Assembly: GCA_022712335.1 (NCBI GenBank)
Contig: JALAGR010000190.1
Location: 1-6,795, forward strand
Source of the DNA: Pediococcus sp.
GTDB taxonomy: Bacteria > Bacillota > Bacilli > Lactobacillales > Lactobacillaceae
Length of the DNA: 6,795 bases
Reading direction: 5' to 3'
Made by a program: the position numbers and the translations under genes
Notes under the pieces: generated by a model
The model's input: only the letters and a program-made list of their open reading frames with translations
Told to the model about the DNA's origin: nothing
Database searches by the model: none
Shown here: in pieces, positions 1 to 6,795 of the stretch
Numbering within the stretch: position 1 is the first letter of the stretch
Layout of the letters: each line of letters begins with the position of its first letter

Positions 1-337
1 AAATTTCACTTGTTGAAACCCTCTTATTCCCATTCACTTCAAATTTTTGAACTCGACTAATGGGCGTAAAAAAATATCCACAGATTAATATTACCGCTAC
101 TACAACGCTCCCAATAATAATTCGAGCTTTGCGTGTTAAAATCGGCTCATATTTTTTAGTTGTCTTTTTAACCGTATTTTGTTTCTGCTCACTCTTTTTA
201 CCGAACGCTTTTTTAAGCTCTATTCGATTTTTTTTAGTCTTAGAGCGACTATTTCTAAGGCTACTTCTACTAGCGGCTTTGTGCTCTTTTTGATATTTAG
301 CCCATGGAGTTAGATTTTCATCTTTTTTCTTTCTCAT
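1..337 (-). CDS. divIB: Cell division protein DivIB/FtsQ, N-terminal part (cut by window edge)
   Basis: I read this gene by translating the minus strand from the ATG at 337-335; it stays open for 112 codons and runs off the left edge. Residues 1-72 are a cytoplasmic tail rich in Lys/Arg (26 of 72) with an LTPWAKYQ motif at 9-16. Residues about 73-90 (IIIGSVVVAVILICGYFF) form one membrane segment, and from about 93 the extracellular part begins with SRVQKFEVNGNKRVS, the usual opening of a POTRA domain. This layout is that of Gram-positive DivIB, a bitopic divisome protein that acts with FtsL and DivIC at the septum. Position directly after murG agrees with dcw order in lactobacilli. Start choice: 8 nt after the murG stop; the Shine-Dalgarno sequence is weak (AGG merged with the murG TAG), so translation may be coupled to murG. 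The C-terminal POTRA, beta and gamma regions are not visible. Confidence 0.9.
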   Translation of the reverse strand, partial: MRKKKDENLTPWAKYQKEHKAASRSSLRNSRSKTKKNRIELKKAFGKKSEQKQNTVKKTTKKYEPILTRKARIIIGSVVVAVILICGYFFTPISRVQKFEVNGNKRVSTSEI

Positions 338-348
338 ACCACTACCTA
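338..348 (-). promoter_or_regulatory. murG stop / divIB weak ribosome binding site
   Basis: The mRNA reads TAGGTAGTGGT and then the divIB ATG. The first three bases are the murG stop codon, and the only Shine-Dalgarno-like triplet (AGG) starts inside that stop, 7 nt before the ATG. This is the poorest ribosome binding site of the window. I infer that ribosomes terminating on murG help start divIB. Confidence 0.5.
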
Positions 349-1440
349 TATCTGCTTACTAACCGACTTTAAAACATCATAAAGTTTTTCAGCGGCCTGT
401 GGTTGACCAATCTTCTTAGCATTAGCTGCCATTGAATTTCGGAAATCATGATCCAGCATCAATGTATCCAATTTATTAATTAAAACTTCGGAAGTAAGCT
501 CACTTTCCTTGATAATTTCAGCAGCATCACGTTCGACTAAACTCATTGCATTTTTAGTTTGGTGATCATTAGTTACATATGGACTAGGTATTAAAATTGA
601 TGGAATACCTAATGAAGTAATTTCAGCTAAACTAGTTGCTCCGGCACGACCAACGATAACTTCGATGTTCGCAAGAATTTCTGGCATATTAGCAATATAC
701 GGTAAGATTGCTACCTTACCTTGATATTTACTTAAATCCATCCCTTTTGTTAATCGGTCAAAATGAACTCTTCCTGTAACAAATAAAGTTTGGTATGGTC
801 GCTCAAAGAGGTCCCCTAGCGTATCCATAGTAACCTGATTAATCTTTTCAGCTCCTCGGCTTCCACCAAAAATCAAAACAGTTGGTATTTCATCACTCAA
901 GCCAAATTGACTTAATCCACTTGGCGTAATTTGAGCAACTTCTGTGGCACGAGGGTTTCCAGTTAAAACAACCTTTTTAGCAGGGAATTGAGTTGCAGCT
1001 GCATCAAATGAAATAGCAATTTTCTTAACAAATTTGCTCAAAAATTTATTAGTGACTCCAACCACACTATTTTGTTCATGAATAACAGTTGGTATCCCCA
1101 TCATACTTGCTGCGAATACAACAGCGCCACTGACGTATCCACCTGTTCCTAAAACTACATCAGGTTTAAATTCCTTGATCATCTTTCGTGCTTTAACAAC
1201 GCTACTTAAGAAAAGTCCAATCGTTTTAAAATTCTCAAGTGAAAGTGATCGTTTAAAGCCTTGAATTTCGATTGTTTTAAAATCAATTCCACTATCTGGA
1301 ACAATTTTACTTTCCAATCCCTTGTTTGTTCCAACGTATAAAACCTGTGAATTCGGCTCATTTTGTTTAACTTGCTTAATAAGGGCTAAGGCTGGATAAA
1401 TATGTCCTCCAGTTCCTCCACCTGAAACCATCAGTCTCAT
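346..1440 (-). CDS. murG: UDP-GlcNAc:undecaprenyl-PP-MurNAc-pentapeptide GlcNAc transferase MurG
   Basis: MurG adds GlcNAc from UDP-GlcNAc to lipid I on the inner face of the membrane and so makes lipid II, the last cytoplasmic step of peptidoglycan precursor synthesis. The 364-residue protein has the usual family length and a two-domain GT-B fold. The N-terminal (acceptor-side) domain shows the glycine loop GGGTGGH at 7-13, a second loop GTGGYVSG at 98-105 and the signature HEQN at 121-124. The C-terminal donor domain begins near GNPR (161-164) and shows GGSRGA at 192-197, [10 protein letters not shown] at 264-273 (Glu273 is the likely UDP-GlcNAc contact) and NDHQTKNA at 291-298. No key residue appears lost. 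The ATG at 1440 is preceded by AAAGGGG at 1456-1450, 9 nt away and inside the 3' end of murD. Only 4 nt separate the murD stop from this start, so the two are probably translationally coupled. The stop is TAG. Confidence 0.98.
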   Translation of the reverse strand: MRLMVSGGGTGGHIYPALALIKQVKQNEPNSQVLYVGTNKGLESKIVPDSGIDFKTIEIQGFKRSLSLENFKTIGLFLSSVVKARKMIKEFKPDVVLGTGGYVSGAVVFAASMMGIPTVIHEQNSVVGVTNKFLSKFVKKIAISFDAAATQFPAKKVVLTGNPRATEVAQITPSGLSQFGLSDEIPTVLIFGGSRGAEKINQVTMDTLGDLFERPYQTLFVTGRVHFDRLTKGMDLSKYQGKVAILPYIANMPEILANIEVIVGRAGATSLAEITSLGIPSILIPSPYVTNDHQTKNAMSLVERDAAEIIKESELTSEVLINKLDTLMLDHDFRNSMAANAKKIGQPQAAEKLYDVLKSVSKQI

Positions 1441-1444
1441 TTAA

Positions 1445-2812
1445 CTATTCCCCTTTATGTAATTTTTGGACTGCATCGATAAATTCATTGCCACGTTCTT
1501 CAAATGTTCGATATTGATCCCAACTAGCCGCTGCTGGTGAAAGTAAAATAACATCCCCATCTTGACTATCTTGGTACGCAATTTCAACTGATTCGCTAAC
1601 TCTTGAACTATTTTTAATAATTGAAATTCCAGCTTTTTGAGCTGAGGCCTTGAACTTTTCAGCAGTTTCACCATTCACGATCACTTCTTTTACATTAGGT
1701 CCTAAGTCAGGAATCAATCGATCAAAGTCATCCCCGCGATCAAGCCCGCCAGCAATCAAAATTATAGGTTTCTTGAAAGATCGTAGTGCAACTTGAGTAG
1801 CTTCAATATCTGTAGCTTTAGAATCATTATAAAATTGACGACCGTTGAAGTTTTCAACGTATTGAATACGATGTTTTACTCCACCAAAAGTTGTTAGAAT
1901 TTGCTTAATATGTTCCGTGCTTACTTTTTTTATTTTTGCTACTGCAATAGCTGCCAGCGCATTTTCAATATTTTGTTCGCCAGGAATTCCAATCTCGTTG
2001 GCATCCATAATTAACTCATTTTTAAAGTAAAGCTTCCCATCACTTTCATAGGCTCCTTTTTTAGTTAATCCTTGGCGAGAAAATGGTACCACTTGAGCTT
2101 TCGTTCTTTGAGCTAATTCTTGCCATTCGGGATTATCCCAATTGATTATAAAGTAGTCATCTTTAGTTTGATTTTTGGTAATATTCATCTTGTCGTTAAC
2201 ATAATTTTCCCTAGACTTGTGCCAATCTAAATGACTAGCAAAAATGTTATTAACAACTGCGATATGTGGGTGTAAGTGATCGATACCAGCTAGCATAAAA
2301 CTAGATAATTCCATTACCACTTGATCGTTAGCTGTAGCTCTTTGAACAACAGTCGTCGCAGGAACACCAATGTTTCCTGCCACGTATGCTCGACTTTCTT
2401 TAGTATCTAGCATTAATTGAACCAGTGTTGTAACAGTAGTCTTCCCATTACTTCCAGTAATACCAATTAATTCGCTATCCATTGCCCAATATGCTAATTC
2501 TGGCTCTGACACAATTTTAATATTTTGAGCTTGTGCTTCAACTAAAACTGGATTGGTATATGGAATTCCAGGATTTTTTACAATTAATTCAATTTCATAA
2601 CGACTTAAGATATCATCTGGATGTTTACCGATAATCATCTTGATATCATGAGTAATAAGTTTCTTAAGTAACTCCTGTGGTTGATAAGTGCTTGCATCAT
2701 TAACTAAAACGTTTGCCTTTAATTTATTCAACAAAAGAGCGGCACTTACTCCGCTCTTTGCCATTCCTAAAACTAGAATATTTTTACCTTCTACATCTTG
2801 TACAGACTTCAT
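1445..2812 (-). CDS. murD: UDP-N-acetylmuramoyl-L-alanine--D-glutamate ligase MurD
   Basis: MurD is the cytoplasmic ATP-dependent ligase that adds D-Glu to UDP-MurNAc-L-Ala. Its 455 residues match the family length and its three domains are all present. The N-terminal Rossmann-like domain has LGMAKSG at 15-21 for UDP-substrate binding. The central ATPase domain has the P-loop GITGSNGKTT at 117-126, ELSSF at 168-172 and HLDWH at 194-198. Lys208 (in NDKMNI) lies where the carbamylated lysine of Mur ligases is expected, 14 residues after His194. The C-terminal domain shows KHR at 313-315, NDSKATD at 329-335, GGLDRG at 355-360 and the MurD signature LSPAAASWDQY at 424-434, then FEERGNEF. The start ATG is 12 nt after the mraY stop, with AGGGAG at 2826-2821 (spacing 8), which overlaps that stop. 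MurE and MurF are not encoded beside it, as is usual in lactobacilli. The stop is TAG. Confidence 0.98.
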   Translation of the reverse strand: MKSVQDVEGKNILVLGMAKSGVSAALLLNKLKANVLVNDASTYQPQELLKKLITHDIKMIIGKHPDDILSRYEIELIVKNPGIPYTNPVLVEAQAQNIKIVSEPELAYWAMDSELIGITGSNGKTTVTTLVQLMLDTKESRAYVAGNIGVPATTVVQRATANDQVVMELSSFMLAGIDHLHPHIAVVNNIFASHLDWHKSRENYVNDKMNITKNQTKDDYFIINWDNPEWQELAQRTKAQVVPFSRQGLTKKGAYESDGKLYFKNELIMDANEIGIPGEQNIENALAAIAVAKIKKVSTEHIKQILTTFGGVKHRIQYVENFNGRQFYNDSKATDIEATQVALRSFKKPIILIAGGLDRGDDFDRLIPDLGPNVKEVIVNGETAEKFKASAQKAGISIIKNSSRVSESVEIAYQDSQDGDVILLSPAAASWDQYRTFEERGNEFIDAVQKLHKGE

Positions 2813-2820
2813 CTTAAAGA

Positions 2821-2827
2821 CTCCCTA
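2821..2827 (-). promoter_or_regulatory. mraY stop merged with murD ribosome binding site
   Basis: The mRNA reads TAGGGAG, in which the TAG stop of mraY supplies the first bases of the murD Shine-Dalgarno sequence (AGGGAG), 8 nt before the murD ATG. A ribosome terminating mraY would cover the murD initiation site, which suggests coupled translation. The bases are seen directly; the coupling is inferred. Confidence 0.7.
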
Positions 2828-3781
2828 TAAAATACTAATTAATGTAATTACTGAACCAATTAGTCCAACAATCCAGAAAACAATATCTACTTTCCATTCA
2901 CTCCAACCAAGCATTTCAAAATGGTGATGAATTGGACTCATTTTAAAAATACGACGCCCAGTTAGTTTAAACGAAAGCACTTGAAGAATTACACTCAAAG
3001 TTTCTAAAACAAAAACAATTCCTACTAAAATCAATGATAGTTCTTGATTTAAAAGGATTGAAACAGCTGCTAATGCGCCACCTAAAGCTAAAGAACCCAT
3101 GTCCCCCATGAATACCTTCGCAGGCTTATGGTTAAAAATTAGGAATCCAAGCATTGAACCAACAACTGCCATACAGAAAATCATAACGGGCATATTTTGT
3201 TGATGAGCTGCAATGATTGCGTATGTTCCAAAGGCAATCGTTGACAACCCTGCCACTAATCCATCTAAACCATCCGAAAGATTAACAGCATTCGAAAAAC
3301 CAGTAAGCCAAAAGATGATAAATAATGCATACCAACTACCCAAGTGCCACACACCTAAACCGGGGATTGCTAATTGAAGAGAAAATCCAGTTTCTTTGAT
3401 TACAAAGAAGAAAATTAATCCCCCAACAATTTGTCCGAGTAACTTTTGCCAAGCTTTAAAACCCTCATTTTGGCGTTTGAGTAATTTGATACTATCATCC
3501 CAACAACCAATCAATCCGAATTCAAGCAATACAAAAAGTAACATCCATAAACTTACTTCTGCACCGTGGAAAATGATTCCCGTTACCAAACTAGCAACGA
3601 TAATTGCCACAATAAATACTAGTCCTCCCATTGTTGGAGTTCCAGATTTCTTTTGATGCCACTTAGGTCCTTCTTCGCGAATCATTTGTCCTTCATTACG
3701 CGCTCTGACGTAATTAATAAATTGAGGCATCCCTATCAAGGTTACTAGTGCACCTAAAATTAAAGCTGTTCCATTAATCAT
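2825..3781 (-). CDS. mraY: Phospho-MurNAc-pentapeptide transferase MraY
   Basis: MraY is the polytopic membrane enzyme that transfers phospho-MurNAc-pentapeptide from UDP to undecaprenyl phosphate, giving lipid I and UMP; it needs Mg2+. At 318 residues it is typical of the shorter Firmicute form. Seen motifs: [17 protein letters not shown] at 37-53, the catalytic Asp pair in WDDSIK at 94-99, [15 protein letters not shown] at 164-178, [20 protein letters not shown] at 216-235 with Asp227 as the third catalytic aspartate, and [12 protein letters not shown] at 282-293. Many hydrophobic stretches between these motifs fit the ten-helix topology of the family, although I did not place each helix exactly. 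The start ATG has AGGAG at 3792-3788 with 6 nt spacing, 14 nt after the PBP stop. One small oddity: Cys93 stands where the commonest residue before the Asp pair is Phe (GCWDD versus GFxDD). The stop is TAG. Confidence 0.98.
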   Translation of the reverse strand: MINGTALILGALVTLIGMPQFINYVRARNEGQMIREEGPKWHQKKSGTPTMGGLVFIVAIIVASLVTGIIFHGAEVSLWMLLFVLLEFGLIGCWDDSIKLLKRQNEGFKAWQKLLGQIVGGLIFFFVIKETGFSLQLAIPGLGVWHLGSWYALFIIFWLTGFSNAVNLSDGLDGLVAGLSTIAFGTYAIIAAHQQNMPVMIFCMAVVGSMLGFLIFNHKPAKVFMGDMGSLALGGALAAVSILLNQELSLILVGIVFVLETLSVILQVLSFKLTGRRIFKMSPIHHHFEMLGWSEWKVDIVFWIVGLIGSVITLISIL

Positions 3782-3795
3782 TTTTTTCTCCTAAT

Positions 3796-5961
3796 CTACT
3801 TCTTAAGACTTACAGTCAATGTCATTCCAGATTTTACTGGGCCACCTTTAGCAACTGACTGACTTGATACAAATCCTTTACCACTATATTTCACTTCAAT
3901 ATTAAACATATTAGCTAATTTCACGACGTCGTTTTTCGACCATCCTGACAGATCTGGCATTGTTACCGTCCCGCCAGTATTTAAAATCACTCGTTGTCCA
4001 ACCAGAATATTAGTTCCTGCACTTTCAGATTGTTCTGTTACAGTCTGTCCATTACCTAATGTAACAACTGCTACATTATTTTTACCTAATTCTTTCTTTG
4101 CATCTGAAGCATCTTTACCAATCAAGTTGGGTACTTCAATTGAACTGTTAAGTTCAGACTTGGCCGTTTGTTGGTCTTGTTCAAGCGCTTGCTTCATTAC
4201 TGGACCAAAGATTTCGTCAAGTAGCTGTGTTGCAGTTTTATCTTTGATCACTGGTTTTTTCATGGTGATGTACATAATATATTTAGGATTCTTAGCTGGT
4301 GCCATCCCAGCGACTGAATACAAATAACTATCGTCACCCATTGAATAACCACCACTAGCATTAGCAACTTGTGCCGTACCAGTTTTGGCAGCAATCTTGT
4401 AACCTTTGATCTTAAAGTCCGAGCCAATTCCATACGACTTATATACAACGTCTTCCATTAGCTTCCGTACCTCTTTGGCAGTACTTGCCTTAATTGGTTT
4501 ACCTAGGTTTTTAGTTTTCATTTTGTAAGTTGTCTTGCCGGTATTAGGATTAACAATTTTTTTGATAAATTGTGGTTTAACCATTTTTCCGTTATTAGCA
4601 ACCGCCGTAAAACCTTGCAACATTTGAATAGCGGTCACGTTGACCGCTTGTCCAAACGCCGTGTTGGCTTGTTCAATTGGATAATCAAATTGAATACTTC
4701 CATCTGATTCGCCTTCTAAACCAGAGTTAGTTGATTTCAATAATTTAAACCGGTTAATATACTTTTTCCAAGTTTTGGCACCCATTTTTTGCTCTAGACG
4801 TGCCATCGCAACGTTACTAGATAACGCAAAACCTTTGGCATAACTAATTACGCCCCAACCCTGTGTTTTCCAATCGGGAACGATCTTACCATCAATTGTG
4901 TAAGTTCCTGAACGATAAGTCGCATCAGGATCAAAATTTCCACTATCAATGGCTGCAGAAGTAGTAAAAATTTTCATCGTTGATCCGGGTTCAAAAGTAT
5001 CCTGAACTAGCGCGTTGTTCCATGCTTTAGAAAGACCTTTTTTAGTCGAGGAATTGAAGGTTGGCCTCTGTGTTGTAGCCAAGATTGCACCTGTTTTAGC
5101 ATTCATAATTGTTGCACTGATTGCTTGTGAAGCTGACTCCGATTGAACCTTGCTTACTACATTTTCCATAATATTTTGGAGACGTTGGTCAATCGTCGTG
5201 TAAATTGTACTTCCATCTCGAGCTGGACGTTCAGTCTGTGAACCAGGAAGTTGGTAACCAAACTTATCTTTTTGTAGAGATTGTTCACCATCAGTCCCGG
5301 TTAACAATTTATTGCTCATTTTTTCAATCCCCATAACACCGGAAAGCTGACTCGTATCACTTTCTTTTTGTTGAGATTGTTGAGCAAATCCGATTAGGTT
5401 CGATGCAAACGTTCCATTAGGATATAATCTTGCCTCCGATGAAACAAAATTAATCCCACTTAGTTTTTCTTTTTCAATTTTTTCTTTAGTTGCTACAGAA
5501 ATGTTATTTCCAGCATTTCCAAACTCCACCTGGAAGGTTTTACTATTGCTAGGTTTAAGAGCCTTCAGCGCCTTTTTATAGCTAATTGGAAGATACTTGC
5601 TAAGTACATTAGCAACTTTTTTCTTATTTGTGACGTATAATGGCTTGTTATTTGGACCGACCTGACTTTTACTTACAATCGCGTAAATCGAATAAGTACT
5701 TGTATCTTCAGCAATTGGGTTACCATTCGTATCTAAAATCGATCCTCGTTTAGCTTTAATCGTCTTATTATCAGTGTATAAGCGCTTTGCCTGACTACTC
5801 AAGTTAACACTTTCAACAGTGCCACTTACGGCAATATAAGAAAAGCGCCCAACAATAACTATAAATACTCCAATCACAATCAGTAGTAACCATTTACCAA
5901 ACATTTTTCGATTGTGGTGAGTTTCTGTAGTACCAGTTGTTCGCTTTTTTCGGTTCATCAT
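3796..5961 (-). CDS. pbpX: Septal class B penicillin-binding protein (PBP2x/PBP2B type) with two PASTA domains
   Basis: This is a monofunctional D,D-transpeptidase that crosslinks septal peptidoglycan; in the divisome such proteins partner FtsW. It has 721 residues. After a basic cytoplasmic tail (1-23) comes one membrane helix (about 24-45). The N-terminal dimerisation/pedestal domain follows, with RGSILDTNGNPIAED at 72-86. The transpeptidase domain (about 270-592) carries all three active-site motifs: STMK at 327-330 with nucleophile Ser327, SSN at 381-383 and KTGT at 526-529. The PASTA repeats lie at about 607-661 (starting EVPNLIGKDASDA) and 664-720 (VTMPDLSGWS). Size, motif spacing and position between ftsL and mraY match pneumococcal PBP2x; databases may label it pbp2B or ftsI. 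The gene starts ATGATG. I chose the first ATG because AAGGAA (5976-5971) sits 9 nt before it; it overlaps the ftsL TGA by 4 nt. The second ATG (5958-5956) would lie 12 nt away. The stop is TAG. Confidence 0.96.
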   Translation of the reverse strand: MMNRKKRTTGTTETHHNRKMFGKWLLLIVIGVFIVIVGRFSYIAVSGTVESVNLSSQAKRLYTDNKTIKAKRGSILDTNGNPIAEDTSTYSIYAIVSKSQVGPNNKPLYVTNKKKVANVLSKYLPISYKKALKALKPSNSKTFQVEFGNAGNNISVATKEKIEKEKLSGINFVSSEARLYPNGTFASNLIGFAQQSQQKESDTSQLSGVMGIEKMSNKLLTGTDGEQSLQKDKFGYQLPGSQTERPARDGSTIYTTIDQRLQNIMENVVSKVQSESASQAISATIMNAKTGAILATTQRPTFNSSTKKGLSKAWNNALVQDTFEPGSTMKIFTTSAAIDSGNFDPDATYRSGTYTIDGKIVPDWKTQGWGVISYAKGFALSSNVAMARLEQKMGAKTWKKYINRFKLLKSTNSGLEGESDGSIQFDYPIEQANTAFGQAVNVTAIQMLQGFTAVANNGKMVKPQFIKKIVNPNTGKTTYKMKTKNLGKPIKASTAKEVRKLMEDVVYKSYGIGSDFKIKGYKIAAKTGTAQVANASGGYSMGDDSYLYSVAGMAPAKNPKYIMYITMKKPVIKDKTATQLLDEIFGPVMKQALEQDQQTAKSELNSSIEVPNLIGKDASDAKKELGKNNVAVVTLGNGQTVTEQSESAGTNILVGQRVILNTGGTVTMPDLSGWSKNDVVKLANMFNIEVKYSGKGFVSSQSVAKGGPVKSGMTLTVSLKK

Positions 5962-5976
5962 TTATTTACATTCCTT
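5958..5976 (-). promoter_or_regulatory. PBP ribosome binding site and ATGA overlap with ftsL
   Basis: The mRNA reads AAGGAATGTAAATAAATGA. The Shine-Dalgarno AAGGAA lies within the last codons of ftsL, 9 nt before the PBP ATG, and ATGA holds both the PBP start and the ftsL stop (TGA). This arrangement supports translational coupling of two divisome partners and favours the first of two tandem ATG codons. Confidence 0.8.
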
Positions 5977-6344
5977 ATATTCTCTGAATTGAGAGAAAGG
6001 CCTGCCTTTTTAGCAATTTTATTCAATCGACTTTGGTCAGATAATTGGTTAATTTCCTGTTCCATAATCGTATTCTTACTTGATAAGGCCGTTGCTTTCT
6101 CTTGAGTTGTTTCAAGATTATGTTGTGCGGTAGATAATCCTATTTTACCAGAAACAACTGTTAGCATTAACCCCACCAGAATAAAACTACAAATTGTTAT
6201 CAAAATCTTTTCAAATTTTGAAAGTGGTAGTTGTCTAGCGGTTACAACCTCACGTGCTCTTTTTAGTTCCTTTTCACTAATGCCTGTTAGCGCTGTATCA
6301 TTGATCAGCTTTGATCTTCGTCCAGCATAATTGTTTTGAGCCAT
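5958..6344 (-). CDS. ftsL: Cell division protein FtsL
   Basis: FtsL is a small bitopic membrane protein that binds DivIC and DivIB to form the divisome scaffold complex. Counting from an upstream ATG at 6350, the reading frame encodes 130 residues; from the start chosen here it has 128. In the 130-residue numbering there is a cytoplasmic tail (to about 45), one membrane segment (about 46-67, KFEKILITICSFILVGLMLT), and an extracellular helix with heptad-like hydrophobic spacing (about 73-106). The closing motif LSDQSRLNKIAKKAGL (103-118) resembles the family's conserved C-terminal end. Primary sequence conservation in FtsL is low, so size, topology and the position between rsmH and the PBP gene carry the assignment. 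Start choice: AAGGGA (6360-6355) is only 4 nt before the ATG at 6350 but 10 nt before the ATG at 6344, and other genes here use 6-9 nt. I therefore prefer MAQNN over MPMAQNN, not firmly. The stop is TGA. Confidence 0.93.
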   Translation of the reverse strand: MAQNNYAGRRSKLINDTALTGISEKELKRAREVVTARQLPLSKFEKILITICSFILVGLMLTVVSGKIGLSTAQHNLETTQEKATALSSKNTIMEQEINQLSDQSRLNKIAKKAGLSLNSENIRNVNK

Positions 6345-6354
6345 TGGCATTTAT

Positions 6355-6360
6355 TCCCTT
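6355..6360 (-). promoter_or_regulatory. ftsL ribosome binding site
   Basis: AAGGGA follows the rsmH TAG stop immediately. It is 4 nt from the first in-frame ATG (6350) and 10 nt from the second (6344), the main reason for preferring the downstream start of ftsL. Confidence 0.65.
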
Positions 6361-6795
6361 CTATAACTTTTCAATAATTCTTAATTTTGCGCTATGTGAT
6401 CTTCTGTTTTCTTCAAGTTCATCTTCAGAAGGAATGATTGGTTTTCTGTTGATTAACTTAAATTTCGGTTTCATATCATCTGGGATAATTGGTAATCCAG
6501 CTGGCAAGTCGCCAATTTCAGTTTGTTCTTTAAACATCCTTTTAACTAGTCGGTCTTCTAATGACTGGAACGTAATCACTGAAATTCTTCCCGCTGGATT
6601 CAAAACTTCTAGAGCTTGCTCTAATGATTCTTCTAATGCACCTAACTCATCGTTAACGGCAATTCGAATAGCTTGGAAAACTTTCTTTGCTGGATGTCCG
6701 CCCGTTCTTCTTGCTGCAGCAGGTATTGCACTTTTAATTAATTCAGCTAATTCACCCGTTGTTTCAATCGGCTGTTCTTCACGTGTACTCTCAAT
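6361..6795 (-). CDS. rsmH: 16S rRNA (cytosine(1402)-N4)-methyltransferase RsmH, C-terminal part (cut by window edge)
   Basis: The minus-strand frame is open from the right edge for 144 codons to a TAG at 6361. RsmH (formerly MraW) uses S-adenosylmethionine to methylate N4 of C1402 in 16S rRNA, in the P-site decoding region. The family is usually a little over 300 residues, so roughly the last half is seen. Diagnostic stretches: [20 protein letters not shown] (complement of about 6706-6647), [17 protein letters not shown] just after it, then [20 protein letters not shown]. These match the helical insert and the end of the methyltransferase core. The tail ends with [20 protein letters not shown] and [10 protein letters not shown], the usual RsmH C-terminus (KPI.PS..E...N.RSRSAKLR). 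Visible variants: Gln in FQSLED where E. coli has His, and SHSAK for SRSAK. No start is visible: the TTG codon at 6603-6601 is an internal leucine, not an initiator. The SAM-binding N-terminal motif lies outside the window. Confidence 0.97.
   Translation of the reverse strand: MESTREEQPIETTGELAELIKSAIPAAARRTGGHPAKKVFQAIRIAVNDELGALEESLEQALEVLNPAGRISVITFQSLEDRLVKRMFKEQTEIGDLPAGLPIIPDDMKPKFKLINRKPIIPSEDELEENRRSHSAKLRIIEKL

Noticed and set aside
60..293. 77-codon plus-strand open frame, hydrophobic, opposite divIB
   Set aside because: It is antisense to the well-supported divIB N-terminus; its Phe/Leu-rich content is the complement of the Lys/Arg-rich DivIB tail.
1441..1674. 77-codon minus-strand open frame overlapping the end of murD
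   Set aside because: It lies in another frame inside murD, whose C-terminal signature (LSPAAASWDQY) is intact there; no family resemblance and no need for it.
2688..3656. Plus-strand open frames opposite murD and mraY (2688-2927, 3396-3656)
   Set aside because: Both are antisense shadows of conserved genes, with no recognisable domains or ribosome binding sites.
4127..4448. Small open frames on both strands inside the PBP gene
   Set aside because: They overlap the conserved KTG region of the transpeptidase in other frames and resemble nothing known.
4630..4648. Perfect inverted repeat AGCGGTCA-CGT-TGACCGCT inside the PBP gene
   Set aside because: An 8-bp stem with a 3-nt loop is expected about once by chance in a window of this size, and the codons encode the conserved transpeptidase stretch AVNVTA; no sign of an operator or terminator.
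5914..6105. 63-codon plus-strand frame across the ftsL/PBP junction
   Set aside because: Antisense to two real genes; no coding evidence.
6361..6603. A separate 80-residue gene starting at 6603
   Set aside because: The frame stays open to the right edge and upstream residues match RsmH ([15 protein letters not shown]), so the TTG at 6603-6601 is an internal Leu codon.
1..6795. Mobile elements, CRISPR, tRNA/rRNA, phage or defence genes, internal promoters or terminators
   Set aside because: None seen; coding sequence is continuous with gaps of at most about 16 nt, and no repeat array, transposase-like frame or GC-rich hairpin with a U-run lies between genes.

Overview
The window is a stretch of the division and cell wall (dcw) gene cluster of a low-GC Gram-positive bacterium, most likely a member of the Lactobacillaceae. 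Several things point there: the AT-rich DNA, the gene order rsmH-ftsL-PBP-mraY-murD-murG-divIB with no murE or murF between, one class B penicillin-binding protein carrying two C-terminal PASTA domains between ftsL and mraY, and a DivIB-type (rather than short FtsQ-type) N-terminus. I cannot name the species from sequence alone.

All seven genes lie on the minus strand, so they are transcribed from right to left in these coordinates. In transcription order: the C-terminal part of rsmH (16S rRNA methyltransferase, cut by the right edge), ftsL (divisome coiled-coil membrane protein), a PBP2x/PBP2B-type septal transpeptidase, mraY (lipid I synthase), murD (UDP-MurNAc-Ala-Glu ligase), murG (lipid II synthase), and the N-terminal part of divIB/ftsQ (divisome POTRA protein, cut by the left edge). 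Junctions are tight: spacers of 4 to 16 nt and one 4-nt ATGA overlap. I see no internal promoter or terminator, so the block reads as one part of a polycistronic operon whose promoter and end lie outside the window. There is no gene-free stretch longer than about 16 bases.

The genes work together. MurD (cytoplasm), MraY (membrane) and MurG (inner membrane face) take a UDP-MurNAc precursor to lipid II. The PASTA-bearing transpeptidase crosslinks the resulting glycan at the septum, and FtsL and DivIB are scaffold members of the same divisome. RsmH is a translation-fidelity rRNA methylase that traditionally heads this cluster.

I found no new or foreign system. All the coding sequence is accounted for by conserved dcw genes with intact key motifs. 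What merits a second look is small in scale: five of the six stop codons are TAG, some stop codons are merged with the next gene's Shine-Dalgarno sequence, the DivIB cytoplasmic tail is very basic, a short hairpin lies beside the PBP ribosome binding site, and there are two conserved-motif substitutions (RsmH, MraY).
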